Source: Alsobacter sp045348435
Lineage (GTDB): Bacteria; Pseudomonadota; Alphaproteobacteria; Rhizobiales; Beijerinckiaceae
Direction of reading: 5' to 3'
Length of the DNA stretch: 64,000 nucleotides
NCBI RefSeq assembly: GCF_045348435.1
Contig: NZ_CP157484.1
Location: 5,518,001-5,582,000, forward strand
Shown: one piece after another, positions 26,891 through 37,287 of the stretch
Layout: every line of letters begins with the position of its first letter
Numbering within the stretch: position 1 is the stretch's first letter
Notes under the pieces: model-generated
The model's database searches: none
The model's input: the letters and a program-made list of their open reading frames with translations, nothing else
Told to the model about the DNA's origin: nothing
Program-made: the position numbers and the translations under genes

Positions 26891-26906
26891 TGGCCCGTTT
26901 CATGCA
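26891..26906 (+). promoter_or_regulatory. Candidate sigma-54 promoter before ptsN
   Basis: TGGCCCG-TTTC-ATGCA against the consensus TGGCACG-N4-TTGCW: the invariant GG and GC are present at the right spacing, with two mismatches elsewhere. It lies 44 nt before the ptsN start, a sensible distance. No upstream activator site was recognised. Confidence 0.35.
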
Positions 26907-26949
26907 ACGGGCGGTCTGGTCCGGCGCGAACGACAAAGACAAGGCGACC

Positions 26950-27417
26950 ATGCCGCTTTCCGATTTCCTCACGCCTGAAGCGGTCATCCCCGCCCTCAAG
27001 GCGAACTCCAAGAAGCAGGCCCTCCAGGAACTCGCCGAGCGCGCCGCAGCCCTCTCCGGCCTCGCCGAGCGCGAGATCTTCGAGACCCTGCTGCAGCGCG
27101 AGCGCCTGGGATCGACCGGCATCGGGCACGGAATCGCCATCCCGCACGGCAAGCTGGCCAAGACGCCGAAGCTGTTCGGGCTCTTCGCCCGGCTCGAGAA
27201 GCCGATCGATTTTGAGGCTCTGGACGGCGAGCCCGTCGACCTGATCTTCCTGCTGATCGCCCCCGAGGCCGCCGGCGCGGACCACCTCAAGGCGCTGGCG
27301 CGCGTCGCCCGCGTGCTGCGTGAGCCCAGCGTCACCGGCAAACTGCGGGCCGCGCGCGATTCGGACGCCATCTACGCCGTTCTGACGCAGACGCCGGCCT
27401 CGTCGAACGCCGCCTGA
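26950..27417 (+). CDS. ptsN: PTS IIA-like nitrogen regulatory protein
   Basis: 155 residues, the EIIA-Ntr fold. The phosphorylated His is His66 in GIAIPHGKL; GSTGIGHGIA precedes it and FLLIAPEAAGADHLKAL follows, all typical. It acts as a phosphoryl sensor of the nitrogen PTS and modulates potassium transport and other targets. The ATG opening MPLSDFLTPEAV is the conserved start; the frame is open 48 nt farther upstream. It is 181 nt after hpf and may have its own promoter. Confidence 0.94.
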   Translation: MPLSDFLTPEAVIPALKANSKKQALQELAERAAALSGLAEREIFETLLQRERLGSTGIGHGIAIPHGKLAKTPKLFGLFARLEKPIDFEALDGEPVDLIFLLIAPEAAGADHLKALARVARVLREPSVTGKLRAARDSDAIYAVLTQTPASSNAA

Positions 27418-27432
27418 GCGGCCGCGGGCAGC

Positions 27433-27470
27433 GCCGCCGAGCGGCGGCTTCGAGCGCCGCCCGAGCGGCG
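27433..27470. terminator. Paired GC hairpins between convergent ptsN and glk
   Basis: Two near-identical hairpins in tandem: GCCGCC-GAGC-GGCGGC (27433-27448, followed by TT) and CGCCGC-CCGA-GCGGCG (27455-27470). They fill the 59-nt gap between two stop codons and may end transcription from both sides. T-tracts are minimal. Confidence 0.45.
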
Positions 27471-27476
27471 GCGTCG

Positions 27477-28547
27477 CTACCGGCTCCAGAGCCGCTCCCC
27501 ATAGGCCAGCGCGTAACGCTCCGGCTGGGCCGCAATGGCGGCCATCCCGTGCAGGACCGCGTCGGGCGAGACCACCAGACGGGTCGCGATCCGGGCCGCG
27601 AGGGCCCGGACGGGATCCTTCCTCTCGAAGTCCGCCCGAAACGCCTTCGGGTTGATCAGCGACTTGACCCTCGGCAGGATCCCGCCCGCCAGCGTCACGC
27701 CGCCGGTGGCGCCGAACACGATGGCCATGTCGCCGGAAAACCGCGCCATGATGCGCAGGAAGAGCCGCACCGTGTCGGCCTCGTCGGAGCCGGCGTCCGC
27801 CAGGGCGGCGTCCACGATGGCGACTCCGTCACGGCCGTCCGGCTGGTCTCCCCGCGCCTGCGCACTTGCGGCGTGGAGGGCGACGAGGCCTGGCCCGGAC
27901 AGGACGGTCTCCGCCGTCAGCCGGCCGACCTTGCGGGCCACATGGGCGAAAACGCGCTCCTGCTCGGGGTCCGTTGCGGCGAGATCGACATGGCCGCCTT
28001 CGCTGGGCAGCGGGGCGTAGCGCCCGTCCAGCGTGATGAGCGCGCCGACGCCGAGGCCGGTTCCGGGTCCCAGCACGACGCAGGGCCCAGTTCCGGGCGC
28101 CACGTCGCCGATCGGCTCCAGCACCGAGGCGGGCAAGGCCGGCAGGGACAGCGCCTGGGCCTCGAAATCGTTGAGCAGCAGGCCGTCCTGCAGGCCGTTG
28201 AGGCGCACCAGCTCGGGCCCGTCGATGATCCACGAGGCGTTGGTGAGCGCGCAGCGCCGGTTCGCCACCGGGCCGGCGCCGCAGAGCACGGCGGATCGCG
28301 GAGGCTCCGACGCCTGTCCGGCGGCCGCCTTGAGGGCGAGCGACACCGTGGCGAAGTCGGCCGTCTTGAAGCGCCCCAGCATGACGAGCGGCTCGTCGGG
28401 CGCTCGCTGGAAGGCGAAGCGGGCGTTGGTGCCGCCGATGTCGCCGACGATCACCGGATGGGGCAGGACGGGCGGGGCGGAGCTGGGCTGGACGGGGCTT
28501 GGCACGGGCGATCCTGAACGGGGCTGCATCGTCGTCGTCTGGGTCAT
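27477..28547 (-). CDS. glk: Glucokinase
   Basis: 356 residues. VGDIGGTNARFAF (about 33-45) is the phosphate/ATP motif, VVLGPGTGLGVGALI the hexokinase-family turn, and SEGGHVDLAATDPEQERVF the glucose-binding Glu/His segment. It phosphorylates glucose to glucose-6-phosphate in the cytoplasm. About 30 Gln/Pro/Ser-rich residues precede the conserved core, making it longer than E. coli Glk (321); the true start may be internal. It converges with ptsN and is divergent from the fumarase gene (178 bp). Confidence 0.92.
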   Translation of the reverse strand: MTQTTTMQPRSGSPVPSPVQPSSAPPVLPHPVIVGDIGGTNARFAFQRAPDEPLVMLGRFKTADFATVSLALKAAAGQASEPPRSAVLCGAGPVANRRCALTNASWIIDGPELVRLNGLQDGLLLNDFEAQALSLPALPASVLEPIGDVAPGTGPCVVLGPGTGLGVGALITLDGRYAPLPSEGGHVDLAATDPEQERVFAHVARKVGRLTAETVLSGPGLVALHAASAQARGDQPDGRDGVAIVDAALADAGSDEADTVRLFLRIMARFSGDMAIVFGATGGVTLAGGILPRVKSLINPKAFRADFERKDPVRALAARIATRLVVSPDAVLHGMAAIAAQPERYALAYGERLWSR

Positions 28548-28725
28548 GGGCTGTCAACGCGCAACCCGTCGCTTCGATGCTCGCCCGCCGCGACGCGCTC
28601 GTCGGCGGCGGGGCGCTTCAGCTTGGCCTTTTTGCGCGTGCTCCCGGCGCGCGAAATGCGGTAGAAGCCTCCGAACGCAACCCGTCGCCGCAGTCCGGCG
28701 ACTTTCGATCTTTGCGGGAGCCGCC

Positions 28726-30338
<1,613 letters not shown>

Positions 30339-30342
<4 letters not shown>

Positions 30343-30680
30343 GAATCGCGCCCCTCTCCCTCGCGCTCGTCTTGGCGGCGGTTTCCTGGGCTGGATCGGC
30401 GTCGGCCCAGTCCGCTCCCTCGGCCGAGTGCCGGCGGGACCTGCTGGTCGCCGACAGCCTTGTCCTGAAGAGCCGCGACCGGCTGCTCGCCGCGGCGAAC
30501 GCCACGCTGGCCGTGCAATGCCCCGTTTGGCGCGACCATGTCGAGGCGGCCCGCAAGGCGTCGGCCATTCACGGCCGCTGCTCGAAAGGTCCCGAGCGGG
30601 TCCGGATCCAGGCCGAACTCGACGAGACCGCCTCCGACTTCGCCGCGCAGGTCAAGTCGCGCTGCAAGGGCGCTCTCTGA
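30339..30680 (+). CDS. Small secreted protein of unknown function
   Basis: 113 residues from a GTG start that overlaps the fumarase stop (GTGA), so it is translationally coupled. A clear signal peptide (LSLALVLAAVSWAGSASAQ, cleaved after ASA) precedes a helical mature part with three cysteines (ECRRDL, VQCPVWRDH, GRCSKG) plus SRCKGAL near the end. I do not recognise a family. It probably lies in the periplasm with one or two disulfides. Confidence 0.72.
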
Positions 30681-30713
30681 CGCTCCGACCGTGAGCCTTT
30701 GGCGGGGCGAGGA

Positions 30714-32207
30714 TCAGCGCCGCGGACTCCGCCGCAGCCGGGACGGCCAGAAAGGGCGGCGTGGATCGAGAAGGAAGGTGCCGATAATGGGCCTTGTGGG
30801 CCCCTTTCGCTCCCAGGCGTCGAAGCAGTGCAGGCGCCGGCCGCCGCGCGCGCCCAGTTCGTCCATGGCGGCCACGTAGGAGCCGCGCCGGTCCACGGCC
30901 TCGCGCAACTCGTCCGGCTCGGCTCCCACATGTTCGGCCATGAGGCTGTCGCGGATGCGGGCGATCGAGGCGCGGTGCTGCGGCCGGGTTCCCTCGATGG
31001 CGAGGTCGCACTCCGTATCCAGCCCCATCGAGCGGTTGTTCAGGTTCGAGGACCCGACGCGCAGGAACGTGTCGTCGACGATCACCACCTTGGCGTGGAC
31101 CATCACCTGGCGCTCGCCGTCGCCGTCCGGCGTCACCGGGTAGCAGACGCGCAGGCGCTCGTAGCGGTCGGCCCGCTTGAGGCGCCGGATCAGGCGGTCC
31201 CGGTTGCTGCCCATCGCGAAGTGCTCGACGAAGCCGCGCGACGCGTGGGTCATCACCACGATGACCTCCGGTCCGTCGGGCTTGGCCAGCAGGCGCAGCA
31301 GCGCGCGGCCGATGGCCGGCGTGGTCAAGTACTGCGCCTCCATGTAGACGATCCGGCGCGCCGCCAGCAGCGCGTCTGTGTTGAGCGCCGCGACCTCGGC
31401 CACCTCGGGACGCCCCGCATAGGCCGGCATGGTGCGCGCGACGCCCACGAAGGCGTCGGAGAAGTCGGGCCTGAGCCCGTCCGGCCACGGATCGTTGGGC
31501 ACCAGCTCAGGGTTGGATTTCTCGCCTGTCGCGATCGCCCACCGGGCGCGGACCAGCTCCGACACCGCCCGGGCCGCGTCGCCGTCCACCGCCATCTGCA
31601 CGTCGTGGACGGGAGCGTAGGCGTTCCCCTCGGGGTCGATCCGGGCGGGGTCATGCGGGTCGTGCGGGTCGCGGTCCCAGCGGCGGACCGTGAGGTCGAT
31701 GCCGCCCACGAAGGCCACCCGGTCGTCGATGCAGACGATCTTCTGGTGGTGAGCCGCATAGAGCGGCTGCGTGTTGTCGAGCTTGAGGGTGATGCGCGGG
31801 TGCTTCTGCCAGTCGCGGCCGATCAGCAGCTCGGTCGGCGCGCTCGGCGCATGCACCACCGCCACGCTCCACACCAGGATGCGCACCTCGAGCTCCGGCT
31901 TCTCCTCCACGAGCGAGTAGAGCAGCTCGCCCAGGGCCGGCGATTCGTGCTCGGGCGCGTCCTGCCTCAGCCTGATCCGGCCGTCGAAGTCCCAGCCGAC
32001 GATCAGAACCGAGCGCCGCGCCTGGCGCAGGGACGATTCCAGCCGGGCGAAATAATGCGCCCCGTCGACCAGCACCGCGGCCCGCGGCGAGGCCTCGACG
32101 CGCCAGCAATTGCGTCCGGGTTCCAGGATGGAAGGGGTGCGGAGCTCCGCGCGACGGAACGCGTCCGGGCCGTCGAGCCGGGACGAAACATGATCGAGTG
32201 TCAGCAC
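30714..32207 (-). CDS. Phospholipase D family protein (cardiolipin synthase B-like)
   Basis: 497 residues with two HKD motifs: HHQKIVCIDDRVAFVGG (about 155) and HAKVVIVDDTFLRVGSSNLNNR (about 375). There is no N-terminal membrane span, unlike ClsA, so ClsB-like or a general phosphatidyltransferase/phosphodiesterase is more likely. The second-motif SSNLNNRSMGLDTECDLA is typical. It converges with the secreted-protein gene (33 nt) and is divergent from allA. Note that ybhP and ybhN, usual partners of clsB, are in this window but 20 kb away. Confidence 0.87.
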   Translation of the reverse strand: MLTLDHVSSRLDGPDAFRRAELRTPSILEPGRNCWRVEASPRAAVLVDGAHYFARLESSLRQARRSVLIVGWDFDGRIRLRQDAPEHESPALGELLYSLVEEKPELEVRILVWSVAVVHAPSAPTELLIGRDWQKHPRITLKLDNTQPLYAAHHQKIVCIDDRVAFVGGIDLTVRRWDRDPHDPHDPARIDPEGNAYAPVHDVQMAVDGDAARAVSELVRARWAIATGEKSNPELVPNDPWPDGLRPDFSDAFVGVARTMPAYAGRPEVAEVAALNTDALLAARRIVYMEAQYLTTPAIGRALLRLLAKPDGPEVIVVMTHASRGFVEHFAMGSNRDRLIRRLKRADRYERLRVCYPVTPDGDGERQVMVHAKVVIVDDTFLRVGSSNLNNRSMGLDTECDLAIEGTRPQHRASIARIRDSLMAEHVGAEPDELREAVDRRGSYVAAMDELGARGGRRLHCFDAWERKGPTRPIIGTFLLDPRRPFWPSRLRRSPRR

Positions 32208-32387
32208 GGGCTCATCGCAGGTTGTTGGATCCGTTTCGCAAACTCGCCTGTGACGTTCCCGGTTCCCCGGCGCGCGGAACGCGCGTCCGCGAGCGCAATC
32301 GGGTTGCGCCGGCGTGAAAGCTCGGCCACAGGTGGGGCCGCGGCGGCCGGGCGGCCGCCAGAGCGCGGCGTGGCGGAGCGGATCGGG

Positions 32388-32894
32388 ATGAATTCAGGCA
32401 AGATCCGCATGGCGCCGCTGCGGTGGGAGACCTTCGCCCCGTTCGGGACCGTGATCGACCTCGCCGGCCTGCCGGCCCGGTCCGTCAACGAGGGGCGGGG
32501 GATGCGCGCCGACCTGCCGGACCTCGACCACGAGGCCCAGGCCGGGCGCCCGGCCACCGCCATTTACCGCATGGCCCCGACGCGGCTGCCGCTGCCCCTG
32601 CGGGAGATCGAGAAGCACCCCCTCTCGGCGCAGCTCTTCGCGCCCTTGGACCCCGTGCGCTTCGTGGTCGTGGTCGCGCCGGGACAACCGGACGGCGAGC
32701 CGGACCTCGAAGGACTGCGCGCCTTCTGCGGCGAGGCGGGCCAGGGCGTCGTCTATGCGCCCGACGTCTGGCACATGCCGCTCGCGATCCTGGGGGACCG
32801 TGACGCGCAGGTCCTGATGCAGATCTGGGAGGCGGGCGATCCGCTCGACTGCATCGTCCGCAAGCTCGACGGCGCGTCGCCGATCGACTTCTGA
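32388..32894 (+). CDS. allA: Ureidoglycolate lyase (AllA-like)
   Basis: 168 residues, as for AllA. APLRWETFAPFGTVID is the conserved N-terminus, VNEGRGMRADLP and ATAIYRMAPTRLPLPLREIEKHPLSAQLFAPLD the central core, and GVVYAPDVWHMPLAIL the C-terminal cupin metal-site-like strand. AllA converts ureidoglycolate to glyoxylate and urea, the end of purine/allantoin breakdown. No other purine catabolic gene is near. Its stop codon directly abuts the folC stop on the other strand. Confidence 0.88.
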   Translation: MNSGKIRMAPLRWETFAPFGTVIDLAGLPARSVNEGRGMRADLPDLDHEAQAGRPATAIYRMAPTRLPLPLREIEKHPLSAQLFAPLDPVRFVVVVAPGQPDGEPDLEGLRAFCGEAGQGVVYAPDVWHMPLAILGDRDAQVLMQIWEAGDPLDCIVRKLDGASPIDF

Positions 32895-34217
32895 TCAGGC
32901 CACCGGCGTCCCGTTCGCGGCGAGGACGTCGCCCGCCAAATAGAGCGAACCGCAGATCAGCACGCGCGGCGCCACCGGCCAGGACTGGGCCGCCACGCCG
33001 GCCAGCGCCGCCTCGACGCTTTCGCACGCCGCCGCCGGCAGCCCGGCCGCGGCCGCGAAGCCGGCGACCTCCTGGGCCGGCCGGCCTGCCGTCTGCCCCT
33101 TGATCGGGATCGCCCAAACCTCCTGGGCGAGGCCGGAGAACGGCTCCAGGAAGCCGGCCGAATCCTTGGTGCCCAGCATGCCGACGATGAGCACCAGCGG
33201 CCGAGACCGACGCTCCTCGAACTCGGCCATGGCGCTCGCCAGCGCCTTGCCGCCGTCCGGGTTGTGGCCGCCGTCGAGCCAGAGCTCGGCGTCTGGCGGC
33301 AGCATCTCGGCCAGCCGCCCCTTGGCGAGCCGTTGCAGGCGCGCCGGCCACTCGGCCGACCCGACGCCCGTTTCGAACGCCTTGGTGGGCAGGCGCCCGA
33401 AGCCGGCCGCCCGCAGGGCCGCGACGGCCGTCCCGGCGTTCACGTGCTGGTGCCGGCCGGCCAGCCGCGGCAGCGGCAAGTCGAGCAGGCCGTCCTCGTC
33501 CTGGTAGACGAGGCGGCCGTTCTCCTCCGTCACGTGAAAGTCCTGCCCGCCCACGAGGGTGCGGGCGCCGGTGCGGGCTGCGGCGCGCTCCAGCACGGCG
33601 AGAGCCTCCTCGTGCTCCTGCAGGGCGATCACCACCGGCGACCCGCGCTTGAAGATGCCGGCCTTCTCGCCCGCGATGGCGGCGATGCTGTCGCCCAGAT
33701 ATTCCGAGTGGTCCATCGAGACCGGCGTCACCACGGTGGCGAGGGGCCGCTCCACCACATTGGTGGCGTCGCAGCGGCCGCCGAGGCCCACTTCGAGCAG
33801 CAGCACATGGGCCGGGTGCTCGGAGAACAGCAGGAAGGCCGCCGCCGTGGTGATCTCGAAGATGGTGATGGGCGCGCCCGCATTGGCGGCTTCGCAGCGC
33901 CGGAATGCGTCCACCAGCATGCCCTCGGGAACAAGATGTCCGCCGCCCGGCGCCCCGATCCTGATCCGCTCGTGGAAGCGCACGAGGTGCGGCGACGTAT
34001 AGGCGTGCACGGCGAGGCCCGCCGCCTCCAGCACCGCGCGCATGAACGCCACGGTGGAGCCTTTGCCGTTCGTGCCGCCGACATGGATCACCGGCGGCAG
34101 CCGCAGATGCGGGTCGCCGAGCGCCTGGAGAAGCCGCTGAAGCCGCCCGAGGGACAGGTCGATCAGCTTGGGGTGAAGCGCCAGGAAGCGCGCCAGGATG
34201 GCGTCCGAAGGCTCCAT
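32895..34217 (-). CDS. folC: Folylpolyglutamate synthase / dihydrofolate synthase
   Basis: 440 residues. P-loop GGTNGKGST at 47-55, the Mur-ligase-like SPHLVRFHERIRI, EVGLGGRCDATNV and LDGGHNPDGG further on are all typical. The enzyme adds glutamate to dihydropteroate and folates in the cytoplasm. In related genomes folC usually follows accD; here it lies on the opposite strand upstream of sppA. Divergent from sppA with 295 bp between starts. Confidence 0.96.
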   Translation of the reverse strand: MEPSDAILARFLALHPKLIDLSLGRLQRLLQALGDPHLRLPPVIHVGGTNGKGSTVAFMRAVLEAAGLAVHAYTSPHLVRFHERIRIGAPGGGHLVPEGMLVDAFRRCEAANAGAPITIFEITTAAAFLLFSEHPAHVLLLEVGLGGRCDATNVVERPLATVVTPVSMDHSEYLGDSIAAIAGEKAGIFKRGSPVVIALQEHEEALAVLERAAARTGARTLVGGQDFHVTEENGRLVYQDEDGLLDLPLPRLAGRHQHVNAGTAVAALRAAGFGRLPTKAFETGVGSAEWPARLQRLAKGRLAEMLPPDAELWLDGGHNPDGGKALASAMAEFEERRSRPLVLIVGMLGTKDSAGFLEPFSGLAQEVWAIPIKGQTAGRPAQEVAGFAAAAGLPAAACESVEAALAGVAAQSWPVAPRVLICGSLYLAGDVLAANGTPVA

Positions 34218-34512
34218 GAGGGCCCCTGTGGTGATGCGTTAAGCGTCTCCGGTCGGGCGGGCGCCCGGTCGGGACGGTTCCGAGCAGTACCCCCGCGCCG
34301 GACCGGCCGCAACCGCGGGCCCGACCAGAGCTGGCCCGATCCGACCCGCTTATTCTCCAGGCGCCGCAACCCATTGTGGTGCGGCGAGCCAGAGGTTGCA
34401 TCCGCGGCGCCGTCGCGGGGGGCCGCGGCCCTGGCATGGTTGCCCTCCAGCCTTCGCGGGTCTACCAACGCCAGGAGAGGGCCGCTCCGGGCGGCGCAGG
34501 ATGGAGAACTCC
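34218..34512. promoter_or_regulatory. Divergent intergenic region folC / sppA
   Basis: 295 bp that must hold promoters for both genes. A moderately AT-richer spot is CGCTTATTCTCCAGG near 34346. I see no convincing operator, hairpin or small gene in it. Confidence 0.35.
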
Positions 34513-35475
34513 ATGTCTTCGGAGACCGACTACCTCGTCGACCGCCGCCGGTTGAAGCGGCGCGTCACGTTCTGGCGCGTCCTGGCCTTCGTGGCGGTGT
34601 TCCTGGCGATCATCGGCGTGGCCGTCTCGCTCGGCGGCCGCCGGATGGGCGTGCCGGGCGTGTCCCAGGTCGCCCGGGTCGAGATCACCGGCCTCATCAC
34701 CGGCGACCGCAAGTCCCTCGACCTCCTGAAGACTGTGGGCCGCAGCAGCTCCGTGAAGGCCGTGCTGCTCTCCATCAACAGCCCGGGCGGCACCGTGACC
34801 GGCTCCGAGGAGCTGTACGACGCCATCCGGGATCTCGCCGCCAAGAAGCCGACCGTCGCCGTCGTCGACGGGCTGGCGGCGTCGGGCGCCTATATCGCCG
34901 CCATGGGGGCGGACCGGATCGTCGCCCGCCAGACCGCCATGGTCGGCTCCATCGGCGTGCTGTTCCAGTATCCGAACGTCGTGAAGCTGCTCGACACGCT
35001 CGGGGTCAAAATGGAGACCATCAAGTCGGCTCCGCTCAAGGCCGCCCCGAGCCCGTTCGAGCCGACCACGCCGGCGTCGGAGGCGGCCGTGCAGGCGCTC
35101 ATCGGCGACACCTATGGCTGGTTCAAGAACCTCGTCAGCGAGCGCCGCGGCATCGACGGGGCGCAACTCGCCACCGTCTCCGACGGCCGCGTCTTCACCG
35201 GCAACCAGGCGCTGCCGCTCAAGCTGATCGACGAGATCGGCGGCGAGAAGCAGGCGGTGGCCTGGCTGGAAGGGCAGAAGGGCGTGGCCAAGAATCTGCC
35301 GATCCGCGACTGGAAGCCCAAGGAGGCCAACCCGTTCGGCGCTTTCACGACCGCGGCCGCCGTGGCGGGCGCCTTCGGGCTGCGCGATCTCGCCCAGGTC
35401 CTGCGCGCCGCCGAGCAGTCCGCCAGCACTCCCGTCCTTGACGGCCTGCTGGCTGTCTGGCAACCTCGCAGCTGA
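34513..35475 (+). CDS. sppA: Signal peptide peptidase SppA (S49 family)
   Basis: 320 residues, the short single-domain type. One N-terminal membrane span (about 20-40) follows a basic start. The Ser/Lys dyad is readable: Ser124 in GLAASGAYIAA and Lys176 in KSAPLKAA, the same 52-residue spacing as Bacillus SppA; SPGGTVTGSEELYDAI and VGSIGVLFQYPN support the family. It degrades leftover signal peptides in the membrane. Start at 34513 has GGAG 6 nt upstream; an ATG 12 nt earlier is also possible. First of a likely operon with ihfB. Confidence 0.92.
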   Translation: MSSETDYLVDRRRLKRRVTFWRVLAFVAVFLAIIGVAVSLGGRRMGVPGVSQVARVEITGLITGDRKSLDLLKTVGRSSSVKAVLLSINSPGGTVTGSEELYDAIRDLAAKKPTVAVVDGLAASGAYIAAMGADRIVARQTAMVGSIGVLFQYPNVVKLLDTLGVKMETIKSAPLKAAPSPFEPTTPASEAAVQALIGDTYGWFKNLVSERRGIDGAQLATVSDGRVFTGNQALPLKLIDEIGGEKQAVAWLEGQKGVAKNLPIRDWKPKEANPFGAFTTAAAVAGAFGLRDLAQVLRAAEQSASTPVLDGLLAVWQPRS

Positions 35476-35544
35476 GCAATTCTGAAGCGTTTTCAATAAA
35501 ATAGTTGGTAAAATCGTGGTCTTCGCCAGGACAGGGAACGGCCG

Positions 35545-35868
35545 ATGATCAAGTCGGAACTCGTGCAGAAAATAGCCGAGCGCTATCCCGAGCTCTATCA
35601 GCGGGACGCTGAGAACGTCGTGAACGCCATCCTGGAGGAGATCGTCCAGGCTCTCACCCGGGGCGACCGTGTGGAAATTCGCGGTTTCGGGGCTTTCTCG
35701 GTGAAGAAGAGGGATGCGCGCCTGGGACGCAACCCACGCACGGGCGAGCACGTTCCGGTGTCCGAGAAGGTCGTGCCGGTGTTTAAGGCCGGCAAGGAAA
35801 TGCGCGTGCGCCTGAACCGCGAGCCGGTCGAGGCCCGCGTTCAGCCCCGGAAGGCCCAGGCGGGCTAG
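35545..35868 (+). CDS. ihfB: Integration host factor subunit beta
   Basis: 107 residues. MIKSELVQKIAERYPELYQRDAENVV is the IHF-beta N-terminus, RVEIRGFGAFSVKKR the beta-arm entry, and RNPRTGEHVPVSEK holds the Pro that intercalates in DNA. It bends DNA as a dimer with IHF-alpha. The 69-nt leader includes an AT-rich stretch (35490-35515), unusual in this genome, which may hold a promoter. Confidence 0.96.
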   Translation: MIKSELVQKIAERYPELYQRDAENVVNAILEEIVQALTRGDRVEIRGFGAFSVKKRDARLGRNPRTGEHVPVSEKVVPVFKAGKEMRVRLNREPVEARVQPRKAQAG

Positions 35869-35885
35869 CAGACGATCGGTCAACG

Positions 35886-36224
35886 ATGAAAACCTTCCTG
35901 AAAGCGCTCGTGCTGGTTCCGCTCGCGCTCCTGATCACCGTCTTCGCCGTCGCCAACCGCCAGGTCGTGGCCGTGCAGCTCGACCCGCTCGGCTGGTCGG
36001 ACCAGAACCTCACCCTTTCGGCTCCGCTCTTCCTCGTGCTGCTCATCGCCATGGGCGTCGGAGTCATCATCGGCGGCTGCGCCGTGTGGTTCGGCCAGTC
36101 GCGCTATCGTCGCGCCGCCAGGCTGCACGCCCGCGAAGCCGCCCGGACGCGGGCCGAGCTTGAGCGCGTCCGCGAGGAGGCGCCTGCCGGTCGCGGCCTG
36201 CCGGCGGTCTCCGCCATCCACTGA
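35886..36224 (+). CDS. LapA-domain (DUF1049) membrane protein
   Basis: 112 residues. Two membrane helices (about 4-24 and 45-68) and a basic, helical cytoplasmic tail are the LapA/DUF1049 layout; VVAVQLDPLGWSDQNLTLSAPLFLVLLIAMGVGVIIGG is typical. In enterobacteria LapA acts with LapB in LPS control; in Rhizobiales the gene regularly follows ihfB. It is 17 nt after ihfB. Confidence 0.9.
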   Translation: MKTFLKALVLVPLALLITVFAVANRQVVAVQLDPLGWSDQNLTLSAPLFLVLLIAMGVGVIIGGCAVWFGQSRYRRAARLHAREAARTRAELERVREEAPAGRGLPAVSAIH

Positions 36225-36264
36225 GCGCCTGGGCGGGCGACCGCTCCTTCCACCCGGACACGCC

Positions 36265-37218
36265 ATGAAGATCGTCTCAGCCGCCGAGGTCGACCGCGCC
36301 CTCGATCCCGCTTCGCTGGCCGACGCGCTCGCGGAGGCCTTTCGGCTCGACGTCGTCGTCCCGGTGCGCCACCACCACGAGGTCGAGCGCCCCGACGGGG
36401 AGGCGACGCTCCTTCTGATGCCGGCCTGGACGGGGCCGACGGCCGCGGAGCCGTTCCTGGGGACCAAGATCGTCACGATCTTTCCGGGCAACGGCGCGCG
36501 CGGACTGCCCAGCGTGCTGGGAACCTACATGCTGTTGGACGGCGCCACCGGCGCGCCGCTCGCGGCGATCGACGGGACCCGCCTGACGGTCTGGCGCACC
36601 GCCGCCGCCTCGGCGCTGGCGGCGCGCCATCTCGCCCGGCCGGACGCCAGCCGCATGGTCATGGCGGGCGCCGGGGCGCTCGCCCCCTTCCTGATCCGCG
36701 CCCATGCGGCGCAACGGCCGCTGACCGACGTCGCCCTGTGGAACCACCGTCCGGAGCGGGCCGAAGCGGTCGCGCGACGGCTTGCCGCAGAAGGCCTCCC
36801 GGTCCGCGCCGTCGTCGACCTGGAGACCGCCGTCAGGGGCGCCGACATCGTGTCCAGCGCCACGCTGTCGGAGCAGCCGCTGATCCGCGGCGCGTGGCTG
36901 AAGCCTGGCGCGCATGTGGATTGCGTCGGCGCGTTCAAGCCGTCCATGCGCGAGACCGACGACGACGTCATCCGCCGCGCCAGCCTGTTCTGCGACACGC
37001 GCGCAGGCGCCCTGAAGGAGGGCGGCGACCTCGCCCAGCCGCTCGCGTCCGGCCTGATCGTCGCAGGCGACGTCAGGGCCGATCTCTATGAACTCGCCCG
37101 CGGGGCGCATCCGGGGCGGGAGTCCGACGACGAGATCACGCTGTTCAAATCCGTCGGAACCGCCATCGAGGACCTCGCGGCCGCCATCCTGGTGTGGCGC
37201 AGGATCGGCGCCGCCTGA
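36265..37218 (+). CDS. Ornithine cyclodeaminase / mu-crystallin family protein
   Basis: 317 residues. LLLMPAWTG, LGTYMLLDGATGAPLAAIDGTRLTVWRTAAASALAA-type sequence and the nucleotide-binding VMAGAGALAPFLIRAH identify the OCD family. Members reduce imines, form proline from ornithine or act on alanine-type substrates; the specific substrate cannot be told. The gene is 40 nt after lapA and 69 nt before trpF, within the run of co-directed genes. Confidence 0.88.
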   Translation: MKIVSAAEVDRALDPASLADALAEAFRLDVVVPVRHHHEVERPDGEATLLLMPAWTGPTAAEPFLGTKIVTIFPGNGARGLPSVLGTYMLLDGATGAPLAAIDGTRLTVWRTAAASALAARHLARPDASRMVMAGAGALAPFLIRAHAAQRPLTDVALWNHRPERAEAVARRLAAEGLPVRAVVDLETAVRGADIVSSATLSEQPLIRGAWLKPGAHVDCVGAFKPSMRETDDDVIRRASLFCDTRAGALKEGGDLAQPLASGLIVAGDVRADLYELARGAHPGRESDDEITLFKSVGTAIEDLAAAILVWRRIGAA

Positions 37219-37287
37219 AGGGCCTGCCGGCCCTGGCCTGAGGCCTGAGCCCTTGTCAGGCCGGCGAAAAAGCTCGAAGAGACTGGC

